Source: Burkholderiaceae bacterium (GTDB lineage Bacteria > Pseudomonadota > Gammaproteobacteria > Burkholderiales > Burkholderiaceae_C). From it: DNA of 64,000 nucleotides. The notes below the pieces were generated by a model. The model was not told where the DNA came from and did not search any database. It saw nothing but the letters and a program-made list of their open reading frames with translations. The stretch spans positions 17,253 to 81,252 of the forward strand of contig JACSRS010000200.1 in NCBI GenBank assembly GCA_014879655.1. Reading direction: 5' to 3'. Below, piece after piece: positions 25,579 to 32,643 of the stretch (its first letter is position 1; each line of letters begins with the position of its first letter). Position numbers and translations under genes: made by a program.

Positions 25579-26585
25579 TGGCGCTGGTGCGCCAGCGCCG
25601 GCGTGTCGCGATCGTGTTCGCTGCGCTGGTGCTGGCAGCGCTGGTGCTGGTGATGCTGGGCACCGGCGTCGGCAGCACCGGTTTCGGCAGCGTCTGGCAG
25701 GCCGCCAGCGATCCGCTGGCTGCGCAGATCGTCTGGGACATCCGGCTGCCGCGCACGCTGGGCGCCTGGCTGGCCGGCGCCTTGCTGGGGCTGGCGGGCG
25801 CGGTGGCGCAGGGGCTGTTTCGCAATCCGCTGGCCGACCCGTTCCTGCTGGGCAGCGCGTCGGGGGCGTCGCTGGCGGTGGCGCTGACGCTGGCGCTGTT
25901 TGGCGTCAGCCCGTTTGCCGCCGCCTGGCTGACCGCGCTGGGCCTGACGGGCGCGGCATTTGCGGGCGCGGTGGCGGCCGTGCTGCTCACGCTGGCGCTG
26001 GCGCGTGGGGTGCTGCACACGCTGCGCCTGCTGCTGGCCGGCGTCATCGTCGGCGTGGTGCTGGGCGCGCTGGCCTCGCTGGTGACGCTGCTGGTGCCGC
26101 AGACGCTGCCGGCCATGCAGGCCTTCATGCTCGGTTCGACCGGTTTTGTCGGCTGGCCGTCCTGCGTGCTGATGGCGGGCGTGCTGCTCATCGGGCTGCT
26201 GGTGGCCTGGGCGCTCAGCCCGGTGCTCGACGGCCTGACGCTGGGCGAGGCCACGGCGCAGAGCCTGGGCCTGCCGCTGGCGCCGCTGCGCCTGGCGCTG
26301 GTCGGCGTGATCGCGCTGGCCACTGGCGCAGCGGTCGCGCAGGCCGGGCTGATCGCCTTCGTCGGTCTGGCCGCGCCGCATCTGGTGCGCTCGATGGTGC
26401 AGACCACGCACAGCCGGCTGATTGCCTTGTCGGCTTTCACCGGCGGCGTGCTGCTGCTGGCCGCCGACATCCTGGCGCGCGGCGTGACGGCGCCCCAGGA
26501 ATTGCCGGTGGGCGTGCTGACCGCCGTGCTCGGCGGCGGCTACCTGCTGTGGCTGATGCACCGCGGGCGCGGAGGCGCAGCGTGA
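25578..26585 (+). CDS. btuC: FecCD-family permease, vitamin B12 ABC transporter
   Basis: A 335-residue permease of the BtuC/FecCD type with about ten helices. Diagnostic stretches are DIRLPRTLGAWLAGALLGLAG, GLFRNPLADPFLLGSASGAS, and GLAAPHLVRSMVQTTHSRLI near the coupling helix. The ATG overlaps the btuF stop, and the downstream ATPase starts before this gene ends, so the three are translationally coupled. Confidence 0.94.
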   Translation: MALVRQRRRVAIVFAALVLAALVLVMLGTGVGSTGFGSVWQAASDPLAAQIVWDIRLPRTLGAWLAGALLGLAGAVAQGLFRNPLADPFLLGSASGASLAVALTLALFGVSPFAAAWLTALGLTGAAFAGAVAAVLLTLALARGVLHTLRLLLAGVIVGVVLGALASLVTLLVPQTLPAMQAFMLGSTGFVGWPSCVLMAGVLLIGLLVAWALSPVLDGLTLGEATAQSLGLPLAPLRLALVGVIALATGAAVAQAGLIAFVGLAAPHLVRSMVQTTHSRLIALSAFTGGVLLLAADILARGVTAPQELPVGVLTAVLGGGYLLWLMHRGRGGAA

Positions 26586-27355
26586 ACGCGCCGGCCCTGC
26601 ACGCGCTGCAGGCTCTACAGGTGAGCGCGTCGCTCGGCGGCGTCGAGGTACTGCACGACGTGAGCCTGAGCTTGCCGCAGGCGCGCTGGACCTGCATCGT
26701 CGGCCCCAATGGCGCGGGCAAGTCAACCCTGCTGAAGGTTCTGGCCGGCTTGCTGCCGCACCGGGGCGCCGTGCAACTGATGGGCCGGCCGCTGCCATCA
26801 CTGCCGGCGCGCCAGCGGGCGCGGCAACTGGCCTGGCTGGGCCAGAACGAGGGCGCGGCGCCGGACCTGTGCGCCTGGGACGTCGTGATGCTCGGCCGGC
26901 TGCCACACCAGGCCTGGCTGGCCGCACCCGGCGCAGCCGACCGGGCGGCGGTGGAGCAGGCGCTGCGCGCCACGCAGGCCTGGGAGTGGCGCGACCGTCC
27001 GCTCGGGCAGCTTTCGGGTGGCGAGCGCCAGCGGGTGCTGCTGGCGCGGGCGCTGGCGGTGCAGGCCAAGGTGCTGCTGATGGACGAACCGCTGGCCAAC
27101 CTCGATCCGCCGCACCAGGCCGACTGGCTGCGACTGGTGCGCCAGCAGGTGGCCGCTGGCGTCACCGTGGTCAGCGTGCTGCACGAGATATCGCTGGCGC
27201 TGATGGCCGACGAACTGGTGCTGCTCGACCAGGGGCGCATCGCCTGGCAGGGAAACTGCGCCGACCCCGCCACGCACCGGGCGCTGGAGCGCGTGTTCCA
27301 GCAGCGCATCGCGGTGCGAGCGCTCGACGGCCAGTGGGTGGCGGTCTTGCGCTGA
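26582..27355 (+). CDS. btuD: vitamin B12 ABC transporter ATP-binding protein
   Basis: A 257-residue ABC ATPase. Walker A GPNGAGKST, Q-loop region LAWLGQNE, signature LSGGERQR, Walker B VLLMDEPLANLDP and the H-loop HEIS are all intact. The start is GTG at 26582, overlapping btuC by four bases. It energises BtuCD import of cobalamin. Confidence 0.94.
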   Translation: MNAPALHALQALQVSASLGGVEVLHDVSLSLPQARWTCIVGPNGAGKSTLLKVLAGLLPHRGAVQLMGRPLPSLPARQRARQLAWLGQNEGAAPDLCAWDVVMLGRLPHQAWLAAPGAADRAAVEQALRATQAWEWRDRPLGQLSGGERQRVLLARALAVQAKVLLMDEPLANLDPPHQADWLRLVRQQVAAGVTVVSVLHEISLALMADELVLLDQGRIAWQGNCADPATHRALERVFQQRIAVRALDGQWVAVLR

Positions 27356-27376
27356 GCCCACCTCGAAACGCCCGTC

Positions 27377-29008
27377 GTGAGCAAAGCTGAAAACCCGCTT
27401 TCCCGCCCGCCCGCCGTCTGCGTGATGGTGCTGGGCACCACCAGCGGCGCCGGCAAGAGCTGGCTGGCCACCGCGCTGTGCCGCTACTACGCGCGCCAGG
27501 GTTTGAAGGTCGCGCCGTTCAAGGCCCAGAACATGAGCAACAACGCGCGGGTGGTGCAAGGCGAAGGCAGGAGCGACACGCAGTGCGCGACCGTGGGGGC
27601 GGAAGGTTTCGCCGCCGGGCCGCCCCAAGGCGAAACGCGGCCCCCCCGGGGGGCAGGGAGCGACACGCAGTGCGCGACCGTGGGGGCTGAAATTGGTTCA
27701 GCTCAGTATTTCCAGGCATTGGCGGCGCGCGCCGAGCCGGACGCGCGCATGAACCCGCTGCTGCTCAAACCCGAGGCCGATACGCACAGTCAGGTGGTGC
27801 TGATGGGGCAGGTCAGCGCCGAACTGACCGCGCTGCCCTGGCGCGAACGCGGCCCGCGTGTCTGGCCGCAGATTGCGGCGGCGCTCGATGCCCTGCGGGC
27901 GGAAAACGACGTGGTGGTGATCGAAGGCGCCGGCTCGCCGGCCGAAATCAACCTGTCGGACTGCGACATCGTGAACCTGCGGGTCGCCCGCCACGCCGGT
28001 GCACGCTGCCTGCTGGTCACCGACATCGACCGGGGCGGCGCGTTTGCCCATCTGTTTGGCACCTGGGCCCTGTTGCCCGAGGCCGACTGTGCGCTGATCC
28101 ACGGTTTTGTGCTGAACAAGTTCCGCGGCGACCCGGCCCTGCTGGCGCCCGGCCCGCAGATGCTGCACCAGCTGACCGGCGTGCCGACGGTGGCAACGCT
28201 GCCCATGTGGTGGCAGCACGGCCTGCCCGAGGAAGACGGCGTGCTGCACACGGCGCCGGTCCCGAACGGTGCGCCCGCCCGCACGGTGGCCGTGATCGCC
28301 TGGCCACGCATCAGCAACCTCGACGAGTTCCAGCCGCTGTGCAATGTGCCGGGGCTGCATCTGAAGTGGGCACGCTCGCCGGCGGATGTGGCCGGTGCCG
28401 ACTGGATCATCCTGCCCGGCAGCAAGAACACCGTGCAGGACCTGGCCTGGCTGCGCGCGCAGGGACTGGACCGCGCCGTCGCCGCGCACGCGGGCGCCGG
28501 TCACCCGGTGCTCGGCATTTGCGGCGGCCTGCAGATGCTGGGGGAGGCGCTGATCGACCCGCAAGCCATCGACGGCAACGGCCCCGGGCTGGGCCTGCTG
28601 CCACTGGTCACGCTTTTCGAAGCTGAGAAAGCGCTTTCACGCACCACGGCCCGGTTCGGCGAGCTGGCCGGCGTCTGGGGCAAGCTTTCCGGCGTGTCCG
28701 TCAGCGGTTACGAGATTCACCAGGGTCAGACAGCGCAGCACCCGGCAATGGCGCGATCCGGCGACGTGGCACGTGAGGCCCTGCAGGCAGCCGGGGGCGA
28801 ATGCATCGGCTGGCAGAACGCCGCCGGCAACGTGCTGGGCCTGTACCTGCACGGCCTGTTTGAAGACGCGACCGTGATGCAGGCACTGTTCGGCGCGCAC
28901 GTGCCGACGCTGGACAGCGTGTTCGACGGGCTCGCCGATTTCATCGAGCAGCACTTCGAGCCCGGCGTGCTTGACGCTCTGGCGCGCCCCTTGCCGGCCG
29001 GCGACTGA
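27377..29008 (+). CDS. cobQ: cobyric acid synthase with an in-frame repeat-derived insertion
   Basis: The protein has the CobQ/CbiP architecture. The N-terminal ATP-binding part includes TTSGAGKS, FKAQNMSNNARVV, RMNPLLLKPEADTHSQVV, IEGAGSPAEINL and DIDRGGAFA. A class I glutamine amidotransferase domain follows, with the nucleophile in LGICGGLQMLG and the later GYEIHQG. It amidates adenosyl-cobyrinic acid a,c-diamide to cobyric acid. Start GTG 27377. At 543 residues it is longer than usual: residues 61-104 replace the few residues normally found between ARVV and EIGxAQ. The insertion contains SDTQCATVGAE twice, 29 residues apart. The frame stays open, so a functional protein is possible. Confidence 0.93.
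   Translation: MSKAENPLSRPPAVCVMVLGTTSGAGKSWLATALCRYYARQGLKVAPFKAQNMSNNARVVQGEGRSDTQCATVGAEGFAAGPPQGETRPPRGAGSDTQCATVGAEIGSAQYFQALAARAEPDARMNPLLLKPEADTHSQVVLMGQVSAELTALPWRERGPRVWPQIAAALDALRAENDVVVIEGAGSPAEINLSDCDIVNLRVARHAGARCLLVTDIDRGGAFAHLFGTWALLPEADCALIHGFVLNKFRGDPALLAPGPQMLHQLTGVPTVATLPMWWQHGLPEEDGVLHTAPVPNGAPARTVAVIAWPRISNLDEFQPLCNVPGLHLKWARSPADVAGADWIILPGSKNTVQDLAWLRAQGLDRAVAAHAGAGHPVLGICGGLQMLGEALIDPQAIDGNGPGLGLLPLVTLFEAEKALSRTTARFGELAGVWGKLSGVSVSGYEIHQGQTAQHPAMARSGDVAREALQAAGGECIGWQNAAGNVLGLYLHGLFEDATVMQALFGAHVPTLDSVFDGLADFIEQHFEPGVLDALARPLPAGD
27571..27687 (+). repeat. direct-repeat element inserted in frame in cobQ
   Basis: Two identical 30-bp copies (27571-27600 and 27658-27687) start GAGCGACACGCAGTGCGCGA and lie 87 bp apart, an exact multiple of three. 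The 57-bp middle contains TTTCGCC/GGCGAAA arms and GCCCCCC-C-GGGGGGC. It looks like a palindromic mobile repeat of the type common at gene borders in Comamonadaceae, here within a coding frame. Confidence 0.85.
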
Positions 29009-29045
29009 GCGACCCCTCGGGCTTCTGGCGGGCCAAATTCATGCC

Positions 29046-29098
29046 AAATTGGCACTTAGCCAGCGTCAAACGGCGTTTTTAAGCTCCTGATTCAGGAG
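29046..29098 (+). repeat. 52-bp interspersed repeat, copy 3
   Basis: AAATTGGCACTTAGCCAGCG, then TCAAACGGCGTTTTTAAGCT, then CCTGATTCAGGA. It lies between cobQ and the convergent cupin gene; the CTCCTGATTCAGGAG end forms a small hairpin. Confidence 0.75.
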
Positions 29099-29145
29099 TT
29101 AAAGCGGGTGAACGGATGCGCGCCCGCCAGGCGCCCGGCGTCCCG

Positions 29146-29628
29146 TCAGGCGTAGGGCGTGCCGTCGCGGTGGGTGAACTGCCATTGACCGCCCACCAGC
29201 GCGGCCAGCAGATCGTCGTCCGGGTAGCTGGCCGTGTCGCCAGGGCTGCGGTCGCCCACCTCCAGGTACACCACCTCGCTGTCGGTCTCGTTCGTCAGGC
29301 TGTGGGCGTTGCCGGTGCCGGCCTTGAAGCCGGCGCACTGGCCGGGCGCGAGTACCGTGCGGCCTTCGTCGGTGAACAGCGTCGGGTGGCCTTGCAGGAT
29401 GTAGATGAACTCGTCCTGCCGCGAGTGTGCGTGGCGCAGCGCAGATACCGAGCGCGGCGCCAGCCGCGTCAGGTTGACGCCGAAGTTGCTCAGGCCGAAC
29501 ACGTCGCCCAGCTGGCGCTTTTCGCGGCCGGCCATGCGCGAGGCAAACGGCTCAGGGTAGTTTGATGGCTTGTTGCGCGGCGCAACATCGGCAGCGACGA
29601 TGGCCACCGGGCGGTTCGTTTCAGACAT
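29146..29628 (-). CDS. cupin domain-containing protein
   Basis: A 160-residue single-cupin protein. The first cupin motif appears as SALRHAHSRQDEFIYILQGH and the second as GQCAGFKAGTGNAHSLTN, giving a likely metal site from HAH, the Glu and the later His. The start at 29628 has AGGAGT in front; seven upstream codons are ignored. The substrate is unknown; such small cupins are often isomerases or sugar-binding proteins. It is convergent with cobQ. Confidence 0.85.
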   Translation of the reverse strand: MSETNRPVAIVAADVAPRNKPSNYPEPFASRMAGREKRQLGDVFGLSNFGVNLTRLAPRSVSALRHAHSRQDEFIYILQGHPTLFTDEGRTVLAPGQCAGFKAGTGNAHSLTNETDSEVVYLEVGDRSPGDTASYPDDDLLAALVGGQWQFTHRDGTPYA

Positions 29629-29741
29629 GCAACACTCCTGAAATTCCAAGAGCGCAGATTCTGGCGCAAGTGGCCGCGCCCGGCACGGCCGCTGGTCGGC
29701 GCGGGGGCCGGACTGGTTTCTGTCAGAAGCCGCAAGACCGC

Positions 29742-30017
29742 CTATTTCCGGGGCTTCTGGGCGCGCTCGAACTTGCGCCAGTAGCCGAACTCGTCCTCGT
29801 GCACCTCGATGTCGAGCTCGTCGATGCGCAGCCGCAGCCGGTCCTGCACGTCGGCCACGGCCTGGTTGTAGATGGCCGGGCCGATTTCTTCCAGAAAGTA
29901 GCCGAGCAGGCCGCTGGCGGCGATGTTGCCGATGCGCTCTTCCATGTGTTCCTGAAAATAGCGTTCGATCGAGGCGACGGCCTGCTGGCGGACATCTTTG
30001 GGCAGTTCAAGGGGCAT
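29742..30017 (-). CDS. DUF2164 family protein
   Basis: About 91 residues starting MPLELPKDVRQQAVASIERY, with FQEHMEERIGNIAASGLLGYF and EIGPAIYNQAVADVQDRL, the characteristic DUF2164 sequence. No function is known for the family. It follows the thioesterase gene on the same strand. Confidence 0.85.
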   Translation of the reverse strand: MPLELPKDVRQQAVASIERYFQEHMEERIGNIAASGLLGYFLEEIGPAIYNQAVADVQDRLRLRIDELDIEVHEDEFGYWRKFERAQKPRK

Positions 30018-30091
30018 GTTGGCAATTTTTTGATTGAGGAAGCCTTTGTTCCGCAGCCTGCACGGTCGCCAAACCAGCCGCCGCCGCAGGC

Positions 30092-30556
30092 TCAATTCCG
30101 AGCCTTGATACTGGACGGCAGTTCCACAAAGTCTTCCGTTCTGGGAAGTGATTGATAGGCGGAGAGCACATTGGGTGGCGGCGCCACCAGCTTGCGCGCG
30201 TCAAGGTCCATGAAGCCGCCGGTGCTGATAACCCGGGCGCACAAAGCACCCGCAGCGTTGAGAATTTCGTTCACCACCTTGAAGCGGCTGCCGTCGGGCG
30301 CCAGGCCGGCGATGGCGAACGTGATGCCGATCTCGTCCATCCACTTGACCTCGCGGCGGTACTCCAGCTCGTCTTTCATGATGACGACGCCAAGCCGAAG
30401 CCGGATGAACTCCTCCAGCGGAAAGCCTTTTTGCGCCAGCATCAACACGCGCGCATCCACCACCTTGTTCAGGTAGGCGGTGTTGGCCATATGCGAATTC
30501 CAGTCCATGTCAGCCCAGCCGGCAAGGAATTTCTGAACGGGGATGGGCGTCGTCAT
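30092..30556 (-). CDS. acyl-CoA thioesterase-like (hotdog fold, 4HBT family)
   Basis: A 154-residue hotdog protein. WADMDWNSHMANTAYLNKVVDAR is the 4HBT active-site helix motif with the usual D-x-N-x-H-x-N pattern, followed by LGVVIMKDELEYRREVKW. These enzymes hydrolyse acyl-CoA thioesters. The start at 30556 has GGAG 10 bases upstream; 30586 is the alternative. Substrate unknown. Confidence 0.87.
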   Translation of the reverse strand: MTTPIPVQKFLAGWADMDWNSHMANTAYLNKVVDARVLMLAQKGFPLEEFIRLRLGVVIMKDELEYRREVKWMDEIGITFAIAGLAPDGSRFKVVNEILNAAGALCARVISTGGFMDLDARKLVAPPPNVLSAYQSLPRTEDFVELPSSIKARN

Positions 30557-30879
30557 GGGCAGATTCTCCGGAAGCATCGCGGGCATCAGGACCTTGATGC
30601 TACAGGCAAGTCAGCGTGGAGGCCCGCGCCAGCCGAATCCGTCGGGCGCTGAAGGCGTCCTTCAGTAACGATCGGCCAAATAGCACACAGTCACCATCTG
30701 AAAGGGGTTTGGCCGTTTCCAGTCAGTGTCTCCGCTTGCCGGGATGGATCGACACTCGCGCGCACGGGTTTGACAATCTGGTGGGCCCAGGCAGCACCTC
30801 GAACCCGGTTATTGTGCGGCTTTCGAAGGTCTTTCGAGTGCCCCAGGAGACTGGGTCCGGTCATTCAGTTCGCTCCAAA
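30557..30879. other. intergenic stretch with no supported gene
   Basis: Short frames exist on both strands but none has a family motif or good ribosome site. It borders the right edge (in cassette sense) of the cassette array and may contain decayed cassette sequence. No tRNA or terminator is seen. Confidence 0.5.
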
Positions 30880-30946
30880 GCAGTCGGAACGTAAAAGTGA
30901 GGGGCTGCGCGCTTTTGCGCAGTCCCTCTCGACTGCCGGGTTGGGC
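30880..30946 (-). other. attC-like site downstream of cassette 2
   Basis: On the minus strand GCCCAAC (30946-30940, RYYYAAC type) opens an imperfect inverted repeat. GCAGTCG pairs with CGACTGC, and GAGGGACTGCGC pairs with GCGCAGCCCCTC-like sequence. The closing GTTRRRY core is degenerate (GTTCCGA). It directly follows the stop codon of the 30954-31340 gene, as expected for a cassette attC. Confidence 0.6.
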
Positions 30947-30953
30947 ATAGCCG

Positions 30954-31340
30954 TCAAAAGAGCTTTGCCAATATTTGTGATTGAACTGCCGGATGAAACT
31001 CTTCGTACATTGTGTTTAACCGGACATTGTTTTTTTCCGTCGGCTTTGGGATGCGGAAGCTGTCTTTGACTACCCACTTGATATTCCTGCCCGCTGAAAC
31101 AACTTGGCTGGTAGTGATAACTTGGTCGTCTGTAATTACACCAATAGCTTTGACAATAATATCGGGGCTGGTCGGAGAGAAGGACTTGATATATATGATG
31201 TCGCCAACTTTCAACGAACGCACAAATTGATGCAACTCAGGCGCATCGGTTATGTTCCACCCTGGGCCAGCTATGTTGTTTGCAATGAAATCATCGCTAA
31301 CATCACCATCGTAATACGCGCCAACTGCATAAATTGCCAT
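30954..31340 (-). CDS. cassette gene: small hypothetical protein, possible PUA/EVE-like fold
   Basis: A 128-residue protein starting at ATG 31340 behind a strong AGGAGG. It begins MAIYAVGAYYDGDVSDDFI and has VRSLKVGDIIYIKSFSP and IVKAIGVITDD. The pattern of a buried VGD-IIYIKS strand followed by VKAIGVI resembles small beta-barrel PUA/EVE-like domains, but I cannot assign a family. Base composition is clearly AT-richer than neighbouring genes. It sits between two attC-like sites and fills almost the whole cassette. Confidence 0.72.
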   Translation of the reverse strand: MAIYAVGAYYDGDVSDDFIANNIAGPGWNITDAPELHQFVRSLKVGDIIYIKSFSPTSPDIIVKAIGVITDDQVITTSQVVSAGRNIKWVVKDSFRIPKPTEKNNVRLNTMYEEFHPAVQSQILAKLF

Positions 31341-31364
31341 AGATGCCTCCTGAGTTATGTGAAT

Positions 31365-31406
31365 GCCCAACGTGCAGTTTGACCAGCCCTGCGCGAAGCG
31401 TTATAA
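31365..31406 (-). other. attC-like site between the two cassettes
   Basis: On the minus strand the site runs from TTATAAC (31406-31400) to GTTGGGC (31371-31365), with GCGCAG/CTGCAC arms around a GGCTGGTCAAA loop. The GTTGGGC core is followed by the short leader of the next cassette gene. It lies 3 bp after the stop codon of the lipoprotein gene. Confidence 0.65.
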
Positions 31407-31409
31407 AAC

Positions 31410-32258
31410 CTATTTAATCTCATCAGAGGATGTGCAAATCGGATGCACGCCTGAGATGACTGGATATTCGCAAACTTCATCAATACGTTTTCGATAAGCG
31501 TCAGATAAACATTGATTGTTTGCACATCTGTTGCGCTCAATAAGCCATTTCTTTTGGGATTCTTTAAGATCAGCTCTTGCCCCATCGCCAATATCTGAAG
31601 CAAGCATGTATTTGTAATTTTCCGATAGCGCACCATCCAATTTGCCAAGCAGCGGGTCACTGCAAATCGCCTTTTCCGAGAATGTGGATGCCTTGGCACA
31701 GTCGAAACTTGGTGTCCAGTTCTTTTCCGGTGCCATTTTAGATTGATCAGGAGCGGTTGAAATTGCTGGAGTGGATGGAGGCTCAGAGACAGGCGCAGGA
31801 ACAGGTGTGGTCTGTGCTTGGGGCGTTGAACCTGTGGATGGCGAAGCTGGACCGTCTTTTGCTGCGCGTCCCTTTTTGATGCCCTCGGCAATGGCATATT
31901 GCAGGGTCAATAGATCACCTCTAGCAATGCCTCCAACAGAAACGATGTGCTGATTCTTGTCATCAAGTTGCGATTCGTAAGTTATTGGCAGTTCAACCGT
32001 ACCTCCGGCAATCAGTTTTGCTTTGCAGCTATATTTTTTGATTTTCTCGTCAAAAGCGCTCGCTCTGGGAAACTCAATTTTCATGTTATCTTGAAGTTCT
32101 TTGTCACTTACCCCTTCACGCCCGCCAAGCTGTTCGACGATGATCTGTCGTATCAGTGAGAAAGTATCTTCATCCGAGCATTTTGGCGGTTCTTTTGCGC
32201 ACCCTGCAATGAAAGCAGTTACCAGAGTGACAATAATCGTTGACTTCATTTTATGCAT
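31410..32258 (-). CDS. cassette gene: lipoprotein with LprI/DUF1311-like C-terminal domain
   Basis: A 282-residue predicted lipoprotein. The signal MHKMKSTIIVTLVTAFIAGC ends in a lipobox (FIAGC). A first domain (about 25-125) has paired cysteines and no recognised family. A Pro/Thr/Ser-rich linker (about 140-185) leads to a C-terminal domain with SFDCAKASTFSEKAICSD, LLGKLDGALSENYK and WLIERNRC, the Cys pattern of LprI/DUF1311 proteins, some of which inhibit lysozyme. Ribosome site AAGGGG. It is AT-rich and flanked by attC-like sites, so it is probably horizontally acquired. Envelope defence against lysozyme is inferred only. Confidence 0.78.
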   Translation of the reverse strand: MHKMKSTIIVTLVTAFIAGCAKEPPKCSDEDTFSLIRQIIVEQLGGREGVSDKELQDNMKIEFPRASAFDEKIKKYSCKAKLIAGGTVELPITYESQLDDKNQHIVSVGGIARGDLLTLQYAIAEGIKKGRAAKDGPASPSTGSTPQAQTTPVPAPVSEPPSTPAISTAPDQSKMAPEKNWTPSFDCAKASTFSEKAICSDPLLGKLDGALSENYKYMLASDIGDGARADLKESQKKWLIERNRCANNQCLSDAYRKRIDEVCEYPVISGVHPICTSSDEIK

Positions 32259-32291
32259 GATTTCCCCTTGTGATGAATGAAAGAATTAGAT

Positions 32292-32338
32292 GCCCAACGT
32301 GATGTCCAGAGCATAAAAGACTGCTCTGGAAGTTGGGC
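32292..32338 (-). other. attC-like site upstream of the lipoprotein cassette
   Basis: On the minus strand GCCCAAC (32338-32332) and GTTGGGC (32298-32292) bracket an inverted repeat CCAGAGCA/TGCTCTGG around GTCTTTTA. This is the expected R''-L''-loop-L'-R' layout of a short attC, and it is the best preserved of the three sites. Confidence 0.75.
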
Positions 32339-32643
32339 ACAGCTCCATAAGTTGGCCATCAAATCCTCCTGAAAGTGGCTTGTAGCCTCACTTGCGCTGT
32401 TTTCCCGCCTTGTTTAACGTATCTCTGTATTCTGGCAGATACAGTGCCGGGCGGGCCATGCATTCCGGTGTTCCGGGTCGAATCTGGATCAAACTGGATG
32501 GGCCAGCCCAATGCCCGCCGCCGCTGCTCTTCAGACGATTAACCGTTCACACAGTGCAATCAAAGCTGTCGAAAACGATGCCGGCAAAGCTTGGGCCGTT
32601 TGCGAAGTAAATCTCCCGTGGGCGCTCGGCGGTACCGTTCATT
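32339..32643. other. intergenic stretch left of the cassette array; no integrase seen
   Basis: No supported gene. It contains an inverted repeat CTGTAT-N8-ATACAG at 32425-32444 of unknown role. An attI site or integron integrase would be expected on this side of an intact integron, but neither is recognisable. Confidence 0.5.

Noticed and set aside
27571..27687. Two 30-bp direct repeats resembling a minimal CRISPR unit
   Set aside because: Only two copies, spacer of 57 bp, no cas genes, and the repeats lie in frame within the conserved cobQ gene.
30616..30894. Plus-strand frame of 92 codons and possible tRNA-like segments
   Set aside because: No ribosome site, no family motif and no cloverleaf could be formed.
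30899..30928. Strong hairpin GAGGGGCTGCGC / GCGCAGTCCCTC as a terminator
   Set aside because: No T-run follows on either strand, and the hairpin fits the attC-like site.
30865..31077. Short minus-strand frame containing an NPAVER-type peptide
   Set aside because: It overlaps the attC-like palindrome and the cassette gene; the peptide is a translation of the repeat, not a protein.
32425..32444. CTGTAT-N8-ATACAG as a LexA box near the cassette array
   Set aside because: Spacing differs from CTG-N10-CAG; kept only as an unassigned inverted repeat.
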